Origin: Aporophyla lueneburgensis
Lineage: Eukaryota > Arthropoda > Insecta > Lepidoptera > Noctuidae
Assembly (NCBI GenBank): GCA_932294355.1
Contig: OW028740.1
Span: forward strand, 3,378,001 to 3,442,000
DNA: 64,000 nucleotides
Direction of reading: 5' to 3'
Each line of letters starts with the position of its first letter. Position 1 is the stretch's first letter. The translations under genes were made by a program, and so were the position numbers. Shown one piece after another: positions 34,301 through 43,300 of this stretch. The notes under the pieces are model-generated. The model saw only the letters and a list, made by a program, of their open reading frames with translations. It had not been told where the DNA came from and ran no database searches.

Positions 34301-37300
34301 TCCTACTGATAGTGTAGTACGCAATTACCCCTCTGATTGCTCAACACTACGTACGGGCCGTGCGATTCGATGCGACGGGGTGGGTCGCGGGAGCAAGAAA
34401 TTTGACGCGGACGAAGTCGTCTACTAATATATTTATTTTCTGGCGATCGATTATCCTGCTTACCCACAAGTGAGTGCCTCAAACTGCAGCAGAGCTTTGA
34501 GTGAAGAGTCGGCCTTACTGAACCGATTAGCATGAAAAGACATCGCATCAATTCAAGGATGCCTTTAATAAAACTACAACAATTACCTATGACGTGCATT
34601 TTTGCATAGAAACTGCTTTCGTACTAACCTATCAAACTGCGAACTAATGGTACTTGCCTCCTTTCTTTAATTCTATCTACTATCGTGCTTTGATATGAAA
34701 ACATACAAAAAATACTTATTACGCACCTATAAAAAGAAATATTGCCGACTCATTTACAACGTGTATAAAATATTTAACGAACCATTTGCCCCCGAATCCC
34801 TTCTTTGTCTAGCTCCGCATAAAGGGTCACCTTGTCAGAGCAATAATTCGCACAGTAAAAGTAAAACCCCTACCTGGTACGGAAAGTCCTAAGGGCATTT
34901 CAGACTACTCTACACTATATCTATACCTATAGCAAAACCAACACCTCACCACTCCTCTTAAAACGGTAAAAGAAAACATCATGTGGAAACCGACATATTC
35001 TAGAACTAAAAATTCGAAGACATGTGACATCTATCTAACACCGCACTGGAGCAACATGATAAATTATGGCCAAGGGCGGATCCAGGGGGTGGGTCATGGG
35101 GGTCATGACCCCCCCCCCCCCCTGGGCTGGGTGCACCGTGGACCACTATTTAAAATTGTTAAACATAGGTAATGGTTTTAAGTAAGGATATATATTTTTT
35201 GTCACAATATAGATTTTATGTAATAGTCTAGTCAACCAGTTCAAAAACGTGAAAAATAGAGATAAAGGTCCTAAAAATATGAGCGATGGCTCATTCGATT
35301 CGGAATCACCTCTAGAAAAATGTTTTTGAAGGATTTTGGTGCAGGTAAAAATTGCAATGGTTATTAACAAAATAAGATGAAAAAAAAAATGATATTTAGT
35401 TTTTTGTTAATAACTCGAAAAATATTAACATTTAAGCAATTTTGAAAAAAGCTCGTTAAAGAGGAGGAAATTTCCAATAAAAAAATCCTAACTCCCGGAC
35501 TCTGTCTCCATTATTTATAACTAGCTTTTGCCAGCGGCTTCGCCCGCGTGGTGGTCGGAAATTATCCCGCAGGAACATACTACCGGGATAAAAAGTAGCC
35601 TATGTCCTTTCTCAGGCTTTAAACTATCTGTGTACCAAATTTCATTTAAATCGGTTCAGTAGTTTTAGCAGGAAAGCGAGACAGACAGACAGACAGACAG
35701 AGTTACTTTTGCATTTATAATATTAGTTTAGATTTTAATTTGACGTTGAAAATTGGGCTCCACGCGGCTGTTACGGCATGCGCGCGCCGCCGCTAAAGAG
35801 AGTTCAGCAATTTTTTTTTTAAACAAAAAATGTGATTTTAAAAATTTGAAAAAATTCTAGTATTAACACTTGAAAGAATCGAGCCCTGAAGAAAAATAAG
35901 TTTAATCACCATTTTTCAAAAAGTTATTCAATTGTTAACAGAAAAAAAACCCAATCTCCATTGGCATAAACAATGGGATGAAAGGTATAAATAATTGGCC
36001 TATAAATTTTAAACTTCGTGGAGCCCTTTTGATAAATGTACTTTATAAGATCCTGCGATAAAGGGAGACGCCCATTCCTGGCCATGTTCTGCCCATCAAT
36101 GTGGTAAATACAGAAAAAATACCCATTTAATAACTAAAATATTGCTATTACTTATTTGTTATGAAAACTCCGGAATTAAAAGCCGATTTAATAAAAACAT
36201 TCAATAGTTTATTATATTATCTAACAGTTCCGGTCGATTGTCAATCCTGAGTAGGGATGGCAAACATTACTGAAACACACAATCGATACACTAAATAAAA
36301 CCGGTTACCAAACATTGATTTTTGGAAAACCTTCTTTTATTATAAAGTTGTTTCGCCTTTGTTGTTTTCTTTAGAAACAAAAAAGATGTATGTTCATTTC
36401 TGGGCTTCTAAACGCGATCTATTGAACCGATTCCGTGTCTCCAGTTTTTTTTTCAAATTGATTTACAGATTTTTCGGTAAATTGATGTCATATCGCATCC
36501 CTACGTCAATAATAATCGTAGTTGACAAGTAATTGACATTTCACATTTTGTTTGGTGTTGTGTGTTCTTGCGATCATTATTTATTTTCTACTGCGTTTTT
36601 CTATTTGATTTTCGACGACTTTAATTACGAATATGCACCCTGTAACCGCTCCCGATGATGACCTTGGCTTTACTTTGGATTCTGTACGCGCCTCCCACGA
36701 CGACACCGGCTTGCCAATGGTACCGGACCTGTACCTGAACCTGATTTACACGAACTTACAGCTTACCACGGAGCCCTCTCTGTGTCAGTTGTGGCGTAGA
36801 TACACAAACACTTAAGAGATTTACCTTAAGCTATGTGGAAGTTCGGTCTATATTACAGCAATAGATTGCACCACATCAAGTAAGTTACTGTAAATACATG
36901 CAAGGTACATACATACTCAGTAACTTATATTGCATAGCTATGTAAGATAGATTTGAATTAAATAATTCGGTTGTTTAGTGATAAGGAAACCATAGAAATA
37001 GTTGTAGTTTGTTTTGTCTCAACTTAAGTTGTATTTTTTAGCTGTGTATTGTGAAACCAATTCCTAGATGGCGTGCTTGTCATTTATTTAAATGAGAACG
37101 AATAAAAAAACTAAAAGTGTTATTTTTATAAGCTTTAAGTTTTATATATGGTTTCTAAAAGTCCCACCAAGTTCTATGCAAAAAATAGTGGTAGTTTCTT
37201 TATCTATGATGTCAGCCCTAATGCCTATAATTTATTTCTTTTGTAAGCATCACTTGGCCAAAACCTCTTTATTAAATGGGCATTTCCTTTTACATAAAAG

Positions 37301-40300
37301 TATATTAATTTGTTAATTATGATTTTTTATAACTACTGAAAAATTAAAAATCTAAAAAATGTTGTAGTTTAACAAATTATTAAACTTTTATGAAAATTTA
37401 TCACAGGATCTTATAAAGTACATACATCGAAAGGGCTCCACGAAGTTTAAAATTTATAGGCCAATTATTTATACCTTTCATCCCATTGTTTATGCCAATG
37501 GAGATTGGGAAAAAAATTTTTAGTTAACAATTGATAACTATTTGAAAAATGGTGATCAAGCTTTTTTCCTTCAGGTCTCGATTCTTTCAAGTGTTAAGAA
37601 CATATTAGATTTTTTTTCAAATTTTTAAAATCACATTTTATATTATAAAAAAAATATTTTTATTGCTGAACTCTCTTTAGGGCTGTCCATTAATCACGTC
37701 AGGCTTGAAAGGGCCTCCCTTTTTTTTTCCTTAATATTTTCGATATAGCGCTTGATTTTCCAAAACACCACTAAAAGCCCTTTTTTTGTTGCATTTTCGA
37801 ATTCATACGACAAAAGGAAGAAAAAATTTTTTTTGTCGAAAAATCAATGGCTAGTCGTTAAAGGGAATTCATTGAAGTTCTTGAAACCAACTTTTAACTT
37901 TCTGTGCGATCATTGGTTGCTGACATATCGATAATCAAATAACAAAGGATCCTTTTCCATTTGAAGACAGATATCTCGGTATCATGGTTCCTAAAAAAAT
38001 AAATTAAAGCTAAATGAACGATGTATCCGATTCATATAGTGGTTAAGCAAAGAAAAATTTTTCCACCCCCATATACCAAAACAAAATACTCAAAAAAAAT
38101 TGAAATTCTTGTTTGTTGTTTTTTTTTTTCTCAAAGACTGCTGACTCAACAAATTTAAAATTTTAAAGTTCTTATCCAAAAACTAGACACTTGGAACTAC
38201 AATTTCCTTTTCTTAAATTTCTTTTATGACCATTTCTCTCGAAGTTACGGCCTGTTGAAAATTGCCCAAAATTTTCGAATTTTATTTTAGATCCCTTAAT
38301 TTTTTCCAGTAGTGTAAATATTTAAAAAAATAAGATTCTTTGTAGGTACTAAAAAATAAACGTGATATGGGTCGGTAGTATTAAACATCACTATGTATCA
38401 CCATGGGGGAGGGGGGTTAAAAGATGCCAAAAAAAAACATCACGTAATTAATGGACGCGGCCTTAGCGGCGGCGCGCGCATGCCGTAACAGCAGCGCGGA
38501 GCCCCATTTTCAACGTCAAATTAAAAATTATAAATAATGGGGATAGAGTTCCGGGAGTTCAGACTTTTTTATTGGAAATTTCCTCCTCTTTAACGAGCTT
38601 TTTTCAAAATTGCTTAAATTTTAATATTTTTCGAGTTATTAACAAAAAACGAAATATAATTTTCTTTTCATCTTATTTTGTTATAGTCCAGGGTCGATAA
38701 TTTTTAAAACCAAAAAAAATCGTAATAGGATGAAACCCATTAGAAAAGGAGGGAAATATGATAAAAATGAAAGGAAAAATAATTTACGGGCGATCTGAGG
38801 TTGGGAAGGGGATGGGGGTGAGTTTTTAAGGGTAAAAAACGGTTTTTCTCGATTTCCGGCAAAACTAAAAGTCCTATCGAAAAAAGTCAAATGGAAAAGT
38901 TGTAGATAATAAAAAGATCTAAAACTTTTGTACTTACACTTTTTTCACATAACCTCAAAATTTATGTGAAAAATTCAAAAAACCAAGTTTTTGGTTTTTT
39001 ATTTTTATCTTTTACAATTTTTTTTTTTTAACGAAATTTTGTGAAAACTTACCTTTTTATGTCCCAAATACGCTGTAATTTATTTAATTAAAAATATTTA
39101 TTTTTTCACCTTATTTTGAATTAATATCGAAAAAACACCCTAATTTTCAATCGAAAATTCACCCGTCAAAATATCAGCTTTTTTCAAAAAGTTGGTGTGG
39201 TTTCTGTTCGTTGAAATCTCTACTTTCCGATGGTGAAAAAAAATATATGTTACTATGGTATTTCTTCTCAGAAAACGCAAAAATTAAAAAAAAACTTGAA
39301 TTTGAAAATTTTTTTTTAATTATTATAAATAATTTTGAGCTATTTATTAAAATTTAGACTTTAATTACTCGAAAAACGTTAGATTACATGTGACGTTGAT
39401 ACCAAAAAATTGCAAATAAAAATATACTACTATAATTAACAAACAAATAAGTTAATTAAATTAATATTTAATAAGACATCTACAATATTTGGAGAAAGTT
39501 GTCTAATTTTCTTTAAATTATATGCGTAGATGCTTATTTATAACTATTTTGAGATAAATTATATATATACCTGAGTAGATATACCTGAGTGACCTACGAA
39601 AAATTGTAGCCCATCAAAAGGTATTTCGTGGAGAAGTGGGGAAGGGGCTAGGCGGGTCTGGGTCTTACTACATACATACCTACTATTATATACTATATAT
39701 TTCGTAGCAGCTGTTACAACCGCTAGCCTAACCAGTATTCGAAATACAGTACAGTATACAACATCGTTTATAAAAATACACGTGCACGCTGAGTTTCTTG
39801 AAGATAATTGTGACAAGTTTACTTAAAAAAACAATATAACTATCTTAATCTAAATAATTATCTCCTTAATTTTGCAAAATCCCATGAAAAAAAATATATT
39901 TCAAAATCTATAAAAAATATATTTAAAATCTATAAAAAATATATAAAATATATATCGTAAATATATTTCTAATAAAACAAACTTTTGGCCGATTTTCATA
40001 TATATTTTATACTTTTTTATAGATTTATAATATATTATTTATACATTTTGACATTGATTTCTTTAATATTTTTTTTTTTCATGGGAGTTTATTCACGATT
40101 AAATAGTGAAGACATTATTAATTCGATTTTGTCTTTTCAGATTATCAGTATGGATGAATCTGTTTGTATCATTTGCAATAAGGCAGATGATTTTTTTTGA
40201 ATTTTTGCATTTTCTGAGAAGATTTACCATAGTAACATATATTTTTTTTTTACCATCGGAAAGTAGAGATTCCAACGAACAGAAACCACACCAACTTTTT

Positions 40301-43300
40301 GAAAAAAGCTGATATTTTGACGGGTGAATTTTCGATTGAAAATGAGGGTGTTTTTTCGATATTAATTCAAAATAAGGTGAAAAAATAAATATTTTTAATT
40401 AAATAAATTACAGCGTATTTGGGACATAAAAAGGTAAGTTTTCACAAAATTTCGTTAAAAAAAAAAAATTTGTAAAAGATAAAAATAAAAAACCAAAAAC
40501 TTGGTTTTTTGAATTTTTCACATAAATTTTGAGGTTATGTGAAAAAAGTGTAAATACAAAAGTTTTAGATCTTTTTATTATCTACAACTTTTCCATTTGA
40601 CTTTTTTCGATAGGACTTTTAGTTTTGCCGGAAATCGAGAAAAACCGTTTTTTACCCTTAAAAACTCACCCCCATCCCCTTCCCAACCTCAGATCGCCCG
40701 TAAATTATTTTTCCTTTCATTTTTATCATATTTCCCTCCTTTTCTAATGGGTCTCATTCTATTATAATTTTTTTTCACTTTTCATTATTTTTAAAGGCTT
40801 CTACCCTGGTCTATTAATAACAATTGCAATTTTTTACCTGCACCAAAATCCTTCAAAAACGTTTTTCTAGATGTGATTCCGAATCGAATGAGCCATAGCT
40901 CATATATTTAGGACTTTTGTCTCTACTTTTCACGTTTTTGAACTTGTTGACTAGACTATAAATACCTTCAATATTTAATCAATTCATTATAAACTAGCTT
41001 TTGCCCGTGGCTTCGCCCGCGGGGATGTCGAAAATTAACGCAGGTATTTTTCTAAAATAAAAGTAGCCTAAGTTACTCCTTTTTACATCAGCTATCTGCC
41101 ATTGAAAGTCCCGTCATTATCGGTCCAGCCATTTCAGAGATTAGCTGGAACAAATTAACATTTTGTATGATGGCAAACGCATTATTCGGGAACGAACGCA
41201 TCGAAAAGAATAGTGGCGAACTCCCAAACCCGCCGTTTCTTCCCGTTTTTGCCAGACTATACATACATTAATAAAATACCTACTTTTTACTTTTATGTAT
41301 GATTGTAAAAAATAAATTATAACTTCTTGTGACTTGACCACGACTATGTGACCCCCCCCGGCACCAAAGCTGGATCCGCCCTTGATTATGGCACACATAC
41401 TCCCGGGAGGAGGACTGTGTCCCAGCTGTGGGCACTTTATAGGCTGATTATGCTGTAATACGTTCACACTGTTCGCAATATCGCAAGTCGGTCTACTATG
41501 TATAGCAATTTATTGCACGGCGAACCGTTATAAAGTGCACTCTCAATGGTGGAATTTCGTAGAGCATTTCCGATATTTGATTTTGATTCCGCTAAAGTGG
41601 CTCCTGCTAAAGCGGCTCCTGGCGTGTGGTCATGCGGTCCATGGTCTTGCGGGGCACTGGTTTGGGCGACCTCATTGAGGTTGCGTCCAGCCCGCCGTTT
41701 GAGCGCGTCCCTGAGGTGCTTGGCCATCCGGCTAGTCCGGGGATACCACACGGTCTCCTGTGAGGCGGCGAGCCTCCTTGCTGGATTGCCGCTATGGGAT
41801 CTAGAGGCAAAAGTCCTCACGCAAATATCGGAGTGGTGCGAAGAGACAAAACGCCGGGGCGAAACTCCGCTGTCGTGAGAAATCACGGCACGGCAGACAG
41901 AGCTCCGGCGGGATGTCATGGCGACATGGTGGGTACGATTATCGCAACCCAGTGCTGGGCACGTCTTAATTGCAGCGGTAAGTCCCCTCTTTGGGGAGTG
42001 GTTGGAGAGGCGCGTCAGCGTCCTTACGTTCAACCTTACGCAGGTCCTTACTGGGCTCAAATGGCAGTTTCGAGATGATCCTGTTTACTATGAGGCGAGA
42101 GGAAAGCCCGGGTGTTACCATTGCTTGGATCACCTGGATGACACGGTGAAGCAAACGGAAGAGGTCTGCCCTGCCTGGGCGGAACACCGCTATGTCCTCG
42201 TGGAGGCTATCGGCGGCGGCGATCTCTCGCGTCCAGCCCTGGTTCAGGCCATGGTATAGAGTGAGAGGACATGGGAAGCCGTCATCTCCTTCTGCGAAGC
42301 AGTAATGCTCGCGAAGGAGGAGTCGGAGCGCGAGCGGGAGAGGCAATCTATGTGCCCTCACGCCCCTAGCCGCAGCAGGAGGAGACGCCCCGAGCGTCGG
42401 GAGTTCTTTGCGGACTTCCAGCCGGGTAGCTGGCCGCCCAGTAAGGACCAGGCCCATGTCGACGGCGCGTTGAGATGGCAGCAAAATTGGAAGGGTCGGA
42501 TTTGTTCGAAACAGTTACCGTGGCCCTGGCATAGGCAACTGACCAAACACGGGTAAAATTTTAGACAGTAAAAGTCTAACACGCCCTTCCGCTCCACACA
42601 GAGCGAGTGACGTCATTTGATGATTTTCCAACCAATAAAAAGGTAGGTATTACTGCTATTTATTTATTTTGATAAGTAATAAAATATCCAATGTGAATAT
42701 GTCTTCGCTCTATACACCTACACATGATATTGCAACTACACGGGTCGATCGAACGGGTTGAGCTACGCTTACCGCGGTTATACCGTGGATGGGTGACCAT
42801 TTTTACATCCCAATCAAGACCCCCATCGTGCCTCGAAAAGCACACTAAGGCGTCATTCGTAGATCTTTGACAGTCGCTATAGGTCGTTAGAAGCCCGAAA
42901 GTCTGGCAAGAAGTTAGTTTTACCAACCCGTATCGTATTACAAATTAACGGCTTATGTTTAACTTACCACCAGATATAGTAACATATAACAGACAAAACT
43001 AGTAAATGATCACCAAAATTAAACCCGCATTTTAATGTAAAATTATAACCAAAATTTTAACATCTTGCTATCCTATTTAAGCAAACTGACTCCAAATAAA
43101 TCATTGTTAATCCAAAAGTAGTAAATGATCACCAAAATTAAAACAGAATTTCAATGTAAAATTATAACCAAAGTTTTTACATCTTGTTATCCTATTTAAG
43201 CAAACTGACTCCAAAAAAAATCATTGTTAACCCAAAAATAGTTAGTGAACACGAAATTATTAAGAGTGTACTACGTGAGTTCGACAAATGGGTGTGCGAA

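Larger units (their letters stand above)
35071..41384. mobile_element. hAT-like fold-back element, 6314 bp, with nested insertions
   Basis: Terminal inverted repeats CAAGGGCGGATCCAG (35071) and CTGGATCCGCCCTTG (41370-41384) are flanked by an exact 8-bp duplication ATTATGGC (35063-35070, 41385-41392). Eight-bp duplications and a YARNG-type terminus are hAT traits. Long internal arms (about 35150-36062 against 37397-38683 plus 40814-41000) make it fold back. The unique centre is 36063-37396. Four other elements are nested inside (35521, 37680, 38684 and 40994). No hAT transposase is recognised. It lies in intron 1 of the lebercilin-like gene. Confidence 0.85.

Noticed and set aside
41464..42484. 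Minus-strand frames of 172-198 codons
   Set aside because: They are antisense to the GC-rich R1-clade fragment, which explains the open frames.
42745..42820. 5S rRNA gene candidate
   Set aside because: Only the 3' third resembles 5S and it runs into SINE sequence.
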